Shown: positions 7,475-16,360 of the stretch, piece by piece
Numbering within the stretch: the first letter of the stretch is position 1
How the letters are laid out: every line of letters starts with the position of its first letter
DNA from: Citrobacter amalonaticus
GTDB lineage: Bacteria; Pseudomonadota; Gammaproteobacteria; Enterobacterales; Enterobacteriaceae
NCBI RefSeq assembly: GCF_018323885.1
Contig: NZ_AP024585.1
Coordinates: forward strand, 2,356,001-2,420,000
DNA: 64,000 nucleotides
Reading direction: 5' to 3'
Notes under the pieces: model-generated
Seen by the model: only the letters and a program-made list of their open reading frames with translations
Told to the model about the DNA's origin: nothing
Databases searched by the model: none
Position numbers and translations under genes: made by a program

Positions 7475-9073
7475 TTAATTCAGTTTTGCTTTCGAAAAAT
7501 CACTGCCCATCAGGCTGACGCTATAACCGGTCACGTTGCTGCGCGTGGCGTAGAACGTTTTGCCGTTTGCCAGCGCAATCCACGGCGCCTGCTGATAATA
7601 GATCTCTTGCGCCTGCTGGTAGAGTTTCACACGCTCTTCCGGCTTGCTGACCCGCTTCGCTTTCAGGACCAGTGAATCATACTCCTTATCACACCAACGT
7701 GCGGCATTCGATCCGGTTTTGATGCTGTTGCAACCCAGCAACACATCGGCAAAGTTGTCCGGGTCGCCGTTATCCGACATCCAGCCAAACAGCGCGCTGT
7801 CATGTTCGCCTTTACGCATACCGGAAAGGTATTCGCCCCACTCGTAAGAGACAATCTTCGCCTTCACGCCCACTTTTGCCCAGTCGCTTTGAATCATCTC
7901 GGCAATGCGTCGCGAGTTGGGGTTATACGGTCGCTGCACCGGCATCGACCAGAGCGTCACCTCAAACCCTTTTTCCTGCCCGGCCTGCTTCAGCAGCTCT
8001 TTCGCTTTTTCCGGATCGTATGCGTAATCCTTCAGTTCCGGGTTAAAACCCATCATATTCGGCGGGATCGGGGATTTTGCCACTTTCGCCGAATCGAGGA
8101 AAACGGCCTTCACAATCGCCTGTTTATCGGTGGCGTAGTTCAGCGCCTGACGCACCAGCACGTTATCAAACGGCTTTTTCTCGGTGTTGAAGGCCAGATA
8201 ACCGACGTTGAGCGCCTCAACGGCATGCAGCGTCAGGTCTTTATTCTTTTTGATTTCGTCGAACTGTACCGGCGATGGCGCCGGGATAATCTGACATTCG
8301 TTGGTTTGCAGTTTCGCCATTCGCGTCTGCACGTTTGGCGTGATGGAGAAGATCAGATGCTTTGTCGGCACCTCTCCGTCCCAGTAATTCGGATTTGCCA
8401 GATAGCGAATTTGCGAATCCTGCTTGTACTGCTGGAGCACGTACGGCCCGGTACCAATCGGCCAGTTATCGACGTTTTCCGGTGTCCCTTTTTTCAGCAT
8501 CGCGTCGGCGTATTCCGCCGAGAGGATCGAGGCAAAATCCATGCCCCAGTCGGCAAGAAACGCCGCATTTGGCTCGCTCAGCACAAACTGTACATGGTAA
8601 TCATCGACCTTTTTCACCTCTTTAATCAGCTTATCGAAACCGACGTCGTTGAAATACTCATAGCTGCCCTGCGACACATTGTGGTACGGATGCGTGGCCT
8701 CTTTCTGGCGTAATACTGAGAAAATGACGTCATCGGCGTTGAAGTCGCGGGTCGGCTTGAAGAACTTGTTGCTGTTGAACTTCACGCCCTGACGCAGCGT
8801 AAAGGTGTAGGTTTTGCCATCCTCAGAAATGGTCCAGTCCGTGGCCAGCGACGGTACCGGCGTGTTTTTTACCGGGTCAAAATTGATCAGCCGGTTGTAG
8901 AGCACCTGCGAACTGGCGACAAACGACGGGCCAGAGCTGGCAATTTGCGGATTAAAGGATTCTGGCGAGGCTTCCGAGCAATAAACAATCGTGTCGTTAT
9001 TTGCCGCAAACGCGGCTCCGGTCGGTAGCACTGCACTGAGCGCCAGTGCGAGCAGCGTTTTCCCTGTGGACAT
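7475..9073 (-). CDS. DppA-like periplasmic peptide-binding protein (orphan)
   Basis: A 532-residue extracellular solute-binding protein of family 5, close to DppA in length and sequence. A signal peptide ends A-A-F-A at about residue 23. The mature protein begins 'ANNDTIVYCSEASPESFNPQ' and carries the family signature 'ALNYATDKQAIV'. I chose the Met at 9073 over the one five codons upstream because GAAGG precedes it at normal spacing. No permease or ATPase gene lies nearby, so it probably delivers ligand to the housekeeping Dpp (or another peptide) ABC permease in trans. It stands beside srfABC but on the other strand. The ligand is unknown: a di- or tripeptide, or haem, is possible from family knowledge. 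Confidence 0.87.
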   Translation of the reverse strand: MSTGKTLLALALSAVLPTGAAFAANNDTIVYCSEASPESFNPQIASSGPSFVASSQVLYNRLINFDPVKNTPVPSLATDWTISEDGKTYTFTLRQGVKFNSNKFFKPTRDFNADDVIFSVLRQKEATHPYHNVSQGSYEYFNDVGFDKLIKEVKKVDDYHVQFVLSEPNAAFLADWGMDFASILSAEYADAMLKKGTPENVDNWPIGTGPYVLQQYKQDSQIRYLANPNYWDGEVPTKHLIFSITPNVQTRMAKLQTNECQIIPAPSPVQFDEIKKNKDLTLHAVEALNVGYLAFNTEKKPFDNVLVRQALNYATDKQAIVKAVFLDSAKVAKSPIPPNMMGFNPELKDYAYDPEKAKELLKQAGQEKGFEVTLWSMPVQRPYNPNSRRIAEMIQSDWAKVGVKAKIVSYEWGEYLSGMRKGEHDSALFGWMSDNGDPDNFADVLLGCNSIKTGSNAARWCDKEYDSLVLKAKRVSKPEERVKLYQQAQEIYYQQAPWIALANGKTFYATRSNVTGYSVSLMGSDFSKAKLN

Positions 9074-9332
9074 GATATGAACCTTCATCGTTATTATTGA
9101 GGGGGTTATAGGAGCATAGATTAAGAAAACTGAAAAATAACAAATCCGTCTCAGGTTATGCGAATCCGCACATTTTTGTTGGATCTTTCGCCACAGAATT
9201 TCCGTTAAGGCTTTTCGAAAACGTCAACGCCTCTATGCCCAGAAAATTCACCCCTTTTTGCCTCTCTTCCACCGTTTGCCTGAGCCACGAATCCGTAAAG
9301 TAGATGCGTGAAAAAGTCTTAGGGACCTTATC

Positions 9333-10634
9333 GTGGCAAAAACACTCTTGCGCAGCGGCAATCTGGATGATTATCAGGCCGTCGGCGGTGGCGGCCAGGC
9401 CGTCTTTGATTCAGCACTACAAATTCGTGAAACGCTCCGTCTGCGTAAACAGCAGGCGATGGTAGATTGTCTCGCCATTCCACAAGTCAACGACAGCGGC
9501 GATCGGGTTGACTGGTATTCCCCCCTTGAAGGCGTAGCCGTCGCGTGGAAAGCCGCCGATGAAGAGGCTCGCCTTCGCGCCCTGCGCTACCTTTCCGCGA
9601 CGCTGGAAAGCGCTGCATCGCTGAGCCGCAAAAGCCTGCAGTCCGGGAAGACGTCACTGCAACTGTTTGGTTCGCTGCTGGAAAAGGCCGTCCAGTTTCC
9701 TGGTGAGAATCACGTTTTTCTGGTAGATGGCAAGCCGGTCATCACCTTTTGGGGATTTATCAATCTCAATGAGAACATCCGTGAGGAGGTACTGGAATGC
9801 CTGCGTATCCAGGAAGAACCCGAACCGGAAATTCACATTGAACCAGAACCTGTCGAAGAGCCCGCGCCTGAAGTGACGTTTGCCCAGGCGGATGAACCGC
9901 TGCTCTCTACGCCGATCGTACCGGTCAGCGAGCCTGACCCCGTGATTGCACCGCAGCCGGTTCCCGCGCTCGCGGAAGAAAAGGTGATGCCTGTTGCGGT
10001 TAAACCGTCACGTCGCCTGCCGCTCTGGAGTCTGCCCGTCGCCGCAGTGATCGTTGCCGCCATTGCCGCCCCGCTGCTGTGGAAAGCGCAGGCCCCCGCC
10101 ATTGCAACGGAAGTGGTCAATGCGCCGCAGCCGGAAATGGCGCCTCTGCCAACGCTCACCGTCGCGCTGCCGCTGCATCAGGCAGAGGTCATTGCACCAG
10201 TGAAAAAAGAGAAACCTGCCGATGAGCCGATGGTGATTGCTGCGATCCCGAAAGACGCGCTGGTGATGGATGCGAATCAGATGAAGGCTGGTACTACGCG
10301 CTTTCTCAACGGTAACTGGCGCGTCATGGTGGACGTGAAAGATCCCGTCACCGGTAAAGCGCCGTCTCTGCGTTACCAGATCCAGAACAATAAAGGCACG
10401 GCGCGCGTGGTTCACGGCGATAACATCGTCTGCCGCGCGGAGCTCTTCTCAGGGCTGCATCAGAGCGGGGAATTAATGATTAAGAGTCGCGGCAATGCGC
10501 GCTGCACCGACGGTTCACGCTATCCAATGCCGGAAATCACCTGCAAAGCCGGGACTCATGATGTCGCCGTTTGTACCGCCCGCTTCGATGCGAAAGCCGC
10601 GATCCCGTTGACGTTCAAGAAGACAGGGGCCTGA
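9333..10634 (+). CDS. srfA: SrfA-like membrane-anchored protein, first gene of srfABC
   Basis: A 433-residue protein that starts at GTG after AGGGA; no in-frame ATG fits better. Residues 1-160 are soluble and lack a signal peptide. About 166-222 are rich in Pro and Glu. About 229-250 form a single membrane helix ('LWSLPVAAVIVAAIAAPLLW'). The remainder (to 433) has several Cys residues and should be periplasmic if the anchor is type II. The layout recalls TonB- or VirB10-like tethers, but I see no specific homology. It is the first gene of a three-gene operon, 4 bp from srfB. The name follows the Salmonella srfABC locus, first noted as SsrB-regulated; the biochemical role is unknown. Confidence 0.75.
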   Translation: MAKTLLRSGNLDDYQAVGGGGQAVFDSALQIRETLRLRKQQAMVDCLAIPQVNDSGDRVDWYSPLEGVAVAWKAADEEARLRALRYLSATLESAASLSRKSLQSGKTSLQLFGSLLEKAVQFPGENHVFLVDGKPVITFWGFINLNENIREEVLECLRIQEEPEPEIHIEPEPVEEPAPEVTFAQADEPLLSTPIVPVSEPDPVIAPQPVPALAEEKVMPVAVKPSRRLPLWSLPVAAVIVAAIAAPLLWKAQAPAIATEVVNAPQPEMAPLPTLTVALPLHQAEVIAPVKKEKPADEPMVIAAIPKDALVMDANQMKAGTTRFLNGNWRVMVDVKDPVTGKAPSLRYQIQNNKGTARVVHGDNIVCRAELFSGLHQSGELMIKSRGNARCTDGSRYPMPEITCKAGTHDVAVCTARFDAKAAIPLTFKKTGA

Positions 10635-10638
10635 TTTT

Positions 10639-13620
10639 ATGCTGGTGAATTTGTGTGATTACAAACAGAGCGTCACGCTCATCGCAAACAGCGGCGTGCA
10701 GTTTCTCGATTTCGGGCTGACGCCGCAGGAATCCGCGCATCATGGTCGCTTCGTGCGTAAAACGGCCAACGGTCCCCTGCTGCGTCTGGATTTCGACCTG
10801 GCGAATGGTCGCTATACCCTGCCTGCGCGACCGGGCTCGCAGCCGGAAGTGGTAAAACCGGAAAGTACGCAAACGCTGCATTATTCCCTGGAGGTTCTCG
10901 ACGGCATCTGGCTGCCGCTGCCGTTCCTGCGTTTTAATCCGCCGCGCACCTTCGTTGAAGGGCCAGACAACTGGGCGCGCGTTCAGGTACGTAAGCTTGC
11001 CGAAACCGACAGCGCGGGCAACACCCATCGTGTGACGCTCGCGCTCGATAGCCAGTTGAGCGAGAATGCCCCCGCCTCGCTTGCGCCCGGCGAAAACGAT
11101 CTGCTGAACGGCACCCGTTTTGCCCTCGCCTGGCGCGATGATGAGATCGCCGATTTTCTCGATCAGACCTGGATTGACGGCTGGCTACGCGAGGCGTTCC
11201 TCAACCACGTCAGCCAGCAGGAAAACCGGACTGAGCAGGCCATCAGCCTGGCGCTGCGTAACTTTGAGTATCAGGCGCACTGGCTGAACCTGCTGACGCT
11301 GCTGGGTGAACAGCTCGCCGTACCGGAAGTCAAACTGGTGACCCACACCCTCAGTACCCCGGCGATCCCGGTTGATTTGATTCTGGATGTCGGTAACACC
11401 CATACCTGCGGCGTCTTGATTGAAGATCACGGCGACGCCAATGACGGGCTGCGCCAGACGGCGGAACTGCAGGTCCGTTCGCTCAGCGAACCGCAGTATC
11501 TCAACGATCCGCTGTTCACCAGTCGTCTTGAATTTTCAGAAGCCCGCTTTGGTAAACAGCATTTCTCGGTCGAAAGCGGCCGTGAGGATGCGTTCATCTG
11601 GCCGTCGATTGTGCGGGTCGGTGACGAAGCGCGCAAGCTGGCGATGCAGCGTACGGGGACGGACGGTAACAGCGGCATTTCCAGTCCGCGCCGCTATCTG
11701 TGGGATGAAACGCCGGTACTGCATGACTGGCGCTTCAGCCAGATGAACAGCAAAACCCAGCGCGAACCGCTTGCCACCGCCTTTCCGCTGATGAACCTGA
11801 TGAACGACGATGGACAGCCGCTCTACTCGCTGCCGCAGGATGACCGTCTGCCGGTGTTTTCGCCTCAGTACAGCCGCAGTACGCTGATGACCCACATGCT
11901 GTGTGAGATCCTCGCCCAGGCGCTGGGACAAATTAACAGTGTCGCAACCCGACTGCGTCTGGGTTTCCCGGCGTCCCCACGTCAGTTACGCTCATTGATC
12001 CTCACACTCCCTTCGGCGATGCCGAAACAGGAGCGTGAGATCTTCCGTCTGCGCATGTTTGAAGCGATAGCGATTGTCTGGAAAGCGATGGGCTGGCACC
12101 CGCAGGATGAAGATTTCAGCACCCGCAAGCAGCAGGAAAAAAGCGTGGTTCCGGTGCCAGAAATTCAGATGGAGTGGGACGAGGCCAGCTGTGGTCAACT
12201 GGTCTGGCTGTATAACGAAGCCATTTCCCATTACGCCGGACGCAGCGAAGCATTCTTCAACACCCTTGCCCGCCCGGATCGCCTGCCGGAACCTGGCGAA
12301 ACGAAAGGCCGGGCGCTGCGCGTGGCCTCGATTGATATCGGCGGCGGCACCACCGATATGGCGATTGTTCACTATCAACTGGACGACGGCGTCGGCGCCA
12401 ATGTGAAAATCACGCCGCATCTGCTGTTCCGCGAAGGTTTTAAGGTCGCGGGCGACGACATGCTGCTGGATGTGATCCAGAAATGCATTTTACCGGCCTT
12501 GCAAACCCGGCTGCAGCAGGCGGGAGTGACGGATGCCGCTGCCCTGCTCGCCACGCTGTTTGGCGATTCCGGACGCATCGACACCCAGGCCGTTTTGCGA
12601 CAACAAACGGCGCTTCAGCTCTTTATGCCACTCGGTCACGCGGTCCTTTCTGCGTGGGAGAAGAGCGACATTAACGATCCGCTGGCCGGACTGCACGCTA
12701 CCTTTGGCGATCTGCTGAACCATCGTCCGACCCGCAACGTGCTCAATTACATTCAGCAGGCGATTGATCACGCTCTACCGTCGGGCTCGCCGACGTTTGA
12801 TCTCTTTAGCGTCCCGTTACAGGTGCAGTTCAGCCAGTTACAGGAGGCGATGCTGGCAGGTCAGTTTACCCTGACGTCCCCACTGCATGCGGTCTGCGAA
12901 GCCATTTCACATTACTGTTGTGATGTTCTGCTGGTCACCGGCAGACCGACCTGTATCCCGGCTGTTCAGGCGCTGATCCGCCATCTGCAGCCGGTTCCGG
13001 TCAACCGCATGGTGTGGATGGATAACTACCGCGTCCATGAATGGTATCCGTTCAGCCAACAGGGACGCATCGGCAATCCGAAATCCACCGCCGCAGTCGG
13101 CGCGATGCTGTGCAGCCTGGCGCTGGATCTGCGCCTGCCGCGCTTTAACTTTAAAGCCGCTGATATTGGCGCCTACTCGACCGTGCGTTACCTCGGCGTC
13201 CTCGACAATACGGTGAATACGTTGCGTGAGGAAAACGTCTGGTATCAGGATATCGATCTTGATAAACCCGGGGCGAAGCTCGACACCCGCGTGCACTTCC
13301 CGCTCCGCGGTAACGTTACGCTCGGTTTTCGCCAACTGGCGAACAGTCGTTGGCCCGCGACGCCGCTGTATACGCTGAGCATTAACGCCGCCGATCTGGC
13401 AAAGAATATCGCCGGTGACGGCGTGTTAAACGTGCGTTTGCAACTGCGCGGCGGCAACAAAGAGACCGGCCCCGAGTCGTTTGTGCTGAGCGATGCGTGG
13501 TTACAGGACGGCACGCCGGTGGCGGCGAATGCCCTGACTTTAAAACTGAATACCCTGGCTGACCGCCGACACAGCGGCAGCCATTACTGGATTGACAGCG
13601 GGAGCGTGTACCTGAAATGA
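10639..13620 (+). CDS. srfB: SrfB, actin/Hsp70-superfamily ATPase-like protein
   Basis: A 993-residue cytoplasmic protein of the SrfB family. Two nucleotide-binding signatures of the Hsp70/actin fold are visible: phosphate-1 'LILDVGNTHTCGVLI' near residue 250 and phosphate-2 'SIDIGGGTTDMAIVHY' near residue 566. These make ATP binding likely. The first about 240 residues precede the ATPase core and probably form a separate domain. No signal peptide or membrane segment is present. Start is 4 bp after srfA and the stop overlaps srfC (ATGA), so the three are made together. The family is labelled a virulence factor from Salmonella expression data; no reaction or partner is established to my knowledge. 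Confidence 0.85.
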   Translation: MLVNLCDYKQSVTLIANSGVQFLDFGLTPQESAHHGRFVRKTANGPLLRLDFDLANGRYTLPARPGSQPEVVKPESTQTLHYSLEVLDGIWLPLPFLRFNPPRTFVEGPDNWARVQVRKLAETDSAGNTHRVTLALDSQLSENAPASLAPGENDLLNGTRFALAWRDDEIADFLDQTWIDGWLREAFLNHVSQQENRTEQAISLALRNFEYQAHWLNLLTLLGEQLAVPEVKLVTHTLSTPAIPVDLILDVGNTHTCGVLIEDHGDANDGLRQTAELQVRSLSEPQYLNDPLFTSRLEFSEARFGKQHFSVESGREDAFIWPSIVRVGDEARKLAMQRTGTDGNSGISSPRRYLWDETPVLHDWRFSQMNSKTQREPLATAFPLMNLMNDDGQPLYSLPQDDRLPVFSPQYSRSTLMTHMLCEILAQALGQINSVATRLRLGFPASPRQLRSLILTLPSAMPKQEREIFRLRMFEAIAIVWKAMGWHPQDEDFSTRKQQEKSVVPVPEIQMEWDEASCGQLVWLYNEAISHYAGRSEAFFNTLARPDRLPEPGETKGRALRVASIDIGGGTTDMAIVHYQLDDGVGANVKITPHLLFREGFKVAGDDMLLDVIQKCILPALQTRLQQAGVTDAAALLATLFGDSGRIDTQAVLRQQTALQLFMPLGHAVLSAWEKSDINDPLAGLHATFGDLLNHRPTRNVLNYIQQAIDHALPSGSPTFDLFSVPLQVQFSQLQEAMLAGQFTLTSPLHAVCEAISHYCCDVLLVTGRPTCIPAVQALIRHLQPVPVNRMVWMDNYRVHEWYPFSQQGRIGNPKSTAAVGAMLCSLALDLRLPRFNFKAADIGAYSTVRYLGVLDNTVNTLREENVWYQDIDLDKPGAKLDTRVHFPLRGNVTLGFRQLANSRWPATPLYTLSINAADLAKNIAGDGVLNVRLQLRGGNKETGPESFVLSDAWLQDGTPVAANALTLKLNTLADRRHSGSHYWIDSGSVYLK

Positions 13621-15767
13621 GCAAGATGTTGAATACCACTCAGGCCGCGATCGCGTGGGTTAACCGCACCCGGCAGCATGCCGTCACGCTGGATGACGAA
13701 GCGGATGCGCTACTGGCCCAACTCAACCGCGCAGCCGCCACCGAATCCGCGCTCAATGCCGCCCGACACGATCGCGCCAGCATTGGACTTTACGGCTACT
13801 CGCAGGCGGCAAAAGCACATCTCCTTGCCGCGCTGTGCAGCAGCGGCAACGGTAAGGTCAATGTCATAACCCCGGACCGCAGCTTTGACTATTTCAGTCA
13901 TCTCAACCCCGGACACGCGCCAACTAATATGGCGCTGCGCTTTACACGGCAAAAAAAACTGCCGGATGACGAGTGGCCGTTACGCCTGCGGCTGGTTACG
14001 GAAGCAGAACTGGTGCAGATCTTCATCACCCAGGCCTGCGCGCAGCCAGCGTACCGGCAGGTGGAAAAAGCGATTATCGAATCGCGTATTGAAAAGTGGC
14101 AGTCGCTGCGTCAGTTGCACCCGGTTCAGGGCGTGACGGCGCAGGAAGTCGCGACCATTGCCCGCTTCTGGCAGCGCTGTATCCCCGCCTCACAACAGCA
14201 AATTGATGACGCGCTGTGGCACCAGTTTGCCCTGCTGCTGCCGACGGTCGATCTCTCAACCCGTGCCAGCGCCTGGTCGTTGCTGTGGGGTGAACAGCCA
14301 GAGCTGACGCAGCAGTGGCTGCAACTGGCGCAGGTCCTCCAGCAGACGGGTCATGCCGGCGAAGTCGCCGCGCCGCTGAGCCTGTTGGTCGATCAGTTTG
14401 GCTTACCGTCTGAAAATTTTATCACCCAGGAATTTCTGGCCTCGCAGGAGCCGCAAAGCGATGTAGTTGTCCATCCGATCGTGGATGAGAAATTACTTAA
14501 TGCCGTCAGCCTGGCTCAGGCATCGCTGGCTCTGCTGACCCGCGAGATGGTACTGAGCGTCGAAGAGTGCGTACTCGATAACGTCGATCTGCTGGATATT
14601 CCGCTTGCGCCGCTCAGTCACCCGCAGCCGCTCTGGCAGGCCAAACTCGGCTGGTTGTTGGAGCATTACCGCCAGCAGTTACAGCCCGATGTGTTGGTCA
14701 TCTGTAACGCCACCGCCACCCGCACACAAACACCGTCTACGGCCAGAATACTGCTCAACTGGGTGCACGATACACAGCCGACGCGCGAGACCGCGTTGCC
14801 CGGCGTGGTATGGGCCATTACGCCGCAAGATGCGCGCTTTACAACACAACAGAATCTTGATGAAGCGGTGCAGCATCTGATGGGAAAACCAGGCCAACGC
14901 TGGGGCACTCTGCAGGCGCTGGACAATCACAGTCTGCTGCGCCTGATCGAGTGGCTGTCGCAAGCCACTTCAGCCCCGCAGCGTCAGGCACGCCTGGAGG
15001 CGCTGAGCGAACAGCATCAGCAGCGCGTTCGTGAACTGATGTTTGCGCAACCTGCTGAAGCGCTCAGTGCGGAAGCGGTGGTTCGCCAGCTACAGCAACA
15101 GGCGGCACATCACGGCGATCTGCTTGATGGTTTGTTACCAGCGGTTCAACAGTTTGAAACCCTGCTCCGCATTCAGCAACCGCGTGAAGAACAGGTCAGC
15201 GGTTTATTCAATGAGACCATTGACCTTTTCGCCGAAGTCCGTGATACGCCGCAGCCGTCAGAGAACAAGGAGACGGGCTATCAGGCGCACCGCCTGTGGC
15301 TCAACCATATTCGCCAGTGGAGTCGCGATGACAGTCAGGCGCAGCGTGTAGGGTTGACGCCCGCTGCGCTGCGTCAGGTCGTCGACATCCTGGCGATCAC
15401 CAGCTATCGCCTGCAACTGCCGCAGCAACTGCAACAAATATTGCAGCGTGAAGAGGTTTGCGGCGCTCAGTTGCACGCCTGCATCGCCAACTTTATTGCC
15501 TGGCTCGGCTATGCCGAAGTGGCAGAAACAGAGCGACCCGCCAGCCGAATCGCTAAAGGAACGGCAATTTTCAGCGCGGTCAAACGCCAGCCGATGGCGC
15601 GTCTGACGCATCTGGAAGAACAGCCGGTGCACGCCGCCAGCCGCTATGTTTATGACTGGCTGGTTGCGCTGTATACCCGGGCAATGGAAAACAAGGGATA
15701 TCAGCATCCGCAGGAAGTGACTGAAGCCGACCGAAAGGCACTAAACGCGCTGCTGGCAACGGTTTGA
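13617..15767 (+). CDS. srfC: SrfC, putative P-loop effector-like protein
   Basis: A 716-residue protein of the SrfC family, third gene of the operon. The start overlaps the srfB stop by 4 bp. Near residues 57-72 lies 'IGLYGYSQAAKAHLLAAL', positioned like the Walker A loop of dynamin/GTPase-type proteins (G-x4-G-K-[ST]). Here the G-K-S/T is A-K-A, so nucleotide binding may be weak or lost. The central and C-terminal parts are helical and rich in Gln and Leu (about 440-660), suggesting coiled-coil packing. No signal peptide or membrane helix is present. The function is unknown; an SrfABC complex has been described as cytotoxic in Xenorhabdus, as I recall. Confidence 0.82.
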   Translation: MSKMLNTTQAAIAWVNRTRQHAVTLDDEADALLAQLNRAAATESALNAARHDRASIGLYGYSQAAKAHLLAALCSSGNGKVNVITPDRSFDYFSHLNPGHAPTNMALRFTRQKKLPDDEWPLRLRLVTEAELVQIFITQACAQPAYRQVEKAIIESRIEKWQSLRQLHPVQGVTAQEVATIARFWQRCIPASQQQIDDALWHQFALLLPTVDLSTRASAWSLLWGEQPELTQQWLQLAQVLQQTGHAGEVAAPLSLLVDQFGLPSENFITQEFLASQEPQSDVVVHPIVDEKLLNAVSLAQASLALLTREMVLSVEECVLDNVDLLDIPLAPLSHPQPLWQAKLGWLLEHYRQQLQPDVLVICNATATRTQTPSTARILLNWVHDTQPTRETALPGVVWAITPQDARFTTQQNLDEAVQHLMGKPGQRWGTLQALDNHSLLRLIEWLSQATSAPQRQARLEALSEQHQQRVRELMFAQPAEALSAEAVVRQLQQQAAHHGDLLDGLLPAVQQFETLLRIQQPREEQVSGLFNETIDLFAEVRDTPQPSENKETGYQAHRLWLNHIRQWSRDDSQAQRVGLTPAALRQVVDILAITSYRLQLPQQLQQILQREEVCGAQLHACIANFIAWLGYAEVAETERPASRIAKGTAIFSAVKRQPMARLTHLEEQPVHAASRYVYDWLVALYTRAMENKGYQHPQEVTEADRKALNALLATV

Positions 15768-15801
15768 GCGTTCCGCCGGAATGGATGCCGGCGATGTCTG
15801 C

Positions 15802-15975
15802 TCAAAACAATGAAAACAACAGTGCCACCGGGAAACTCATGGGCCAGGTGGCCCCGACCAGAAAGGCGCTCAGAAAGCGGATGCGTTTTTTATCGTGCGA
15901 GAGAAACCAGGTGATCAGAAAGGCAATCGCGGCCATCACCGCATAGAACATCAACATTTTTTGGTACAAAGACAT
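15802..15975 (-). CDS. ortT: OrtT, orphan small membrane toxin
   Basis: A 57-residue protein with two hydrophobic helices (about residues 7-26 and 34-57) joined by a basic turn 'SHDKKRIR'. It matches E. coli OrtT (YdcX) almost residue for residue. OrtT belongs to the GhoT-like family, which damages the inner membrane and slows growth under stress, but it has no paired antitoxin. The gene is convergent with srfC, whose stop is 34 bp away; in E. coli that neighbour is absent. An FNR-like site lies 51 bp upstream of the start codon. Confidence 0.9.
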   Translation of the reverse strand: MSLYQKMLMFYAVMAAIAFLITWFLSHDKKRIRFLSAFLVGATWPMSFPVALLFSLF

Positions 15976-16025
15976 TTACGGGCATCCGGCCAGAAGAATA
16001 AATCGCGCGCAATATGCTCCATTTT

Positions 16026-16039
16026 TTGACATACATCAA
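16026..16039. promoter_or_regulatory. FNR-like site between ortT and yncL
   Basis: TTGACATACATCAA matches the FNR consensus TTGAT-N4-ATCAA with one mismatch. It lies in the divergent space between ortT (start 15975) and yncL (start 16169). Oxygen control of either gene is only a suggestion. Confidence 0.4.
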
Positions 16040-16168
16040 GTTTTATCCCCTTCGGTCAAACCATTTGCCATTTTTTATGACCGCTTACGTTAAGTCCCTG
16101 GTTCGTACTATTGCGGATCACAGGATGCCGGACTATACACAAAGGGGCACTAACGCAAGGTGGCAAAT

Positions 16169-16264
16169 ATGAATGTATCCAGTAGAACCGTAGTGTTAAT
16201 AAATCTCTTTGCTGCTGTGGGTCTTTTTGCTCTTATCTCATTGAGATTTGGCTGGTTTATGTAA
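16169..16264 (+). CDS. yncL: YncL, 31-residue single-helix membrane protein
   Basis: The reading frame MNVSSRTVVLINLF... gives 31 residues with one membrane helix (about 9-24) and ends 'RFGWFM'. It is nearly identical to E. coli YncL, a small inner-membrane protein induced by heat shock. AAGG lies about 10 bp before the ATG. A 12-bp hairpin terminator follows 24 bp after the stop, which makes this a one-gene transcript. The molecular function is unknown. Confidence 0.9.
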   Translation: MNVSSRTVVLINLFAAVGLFALISLRFGWFM

Positions 16265-16288
16265 TTTTTGAGAGCTTGCGGCGCAGAC

Positions 16289-16315
16289 AGGCAGAGAGAA
16301 TATTTCTCTCTGCCT
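16289..16315. terminator. Hairpin terminator downstream of yncL
   Basis: A perfect 12-bp stem (16289-16300 with 16304-16315) encloses a 3-base loop. It lies between yncL and the convergent patD. The trailing T-run is weak, so the assignment rests mainly on the stem and its position. Confidence 0.55.
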
Positions 16316-16360
16316 TCGAGTGATCATCTTCCCACGCCACCTTTCGGGCGTAAATTACCC

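Noticed and set aside
7802..8713. Long open frame opposite the DppA-like gene
   Set aside because: It mirrors the codon pattern of the real gene on the other strand and shows no protein-like features.
15764..15946. 60-codon frame on the plus strand after srfC
   Set aside because: It is the antisense of ortT, whose minus-strand protein is clearly conserved.
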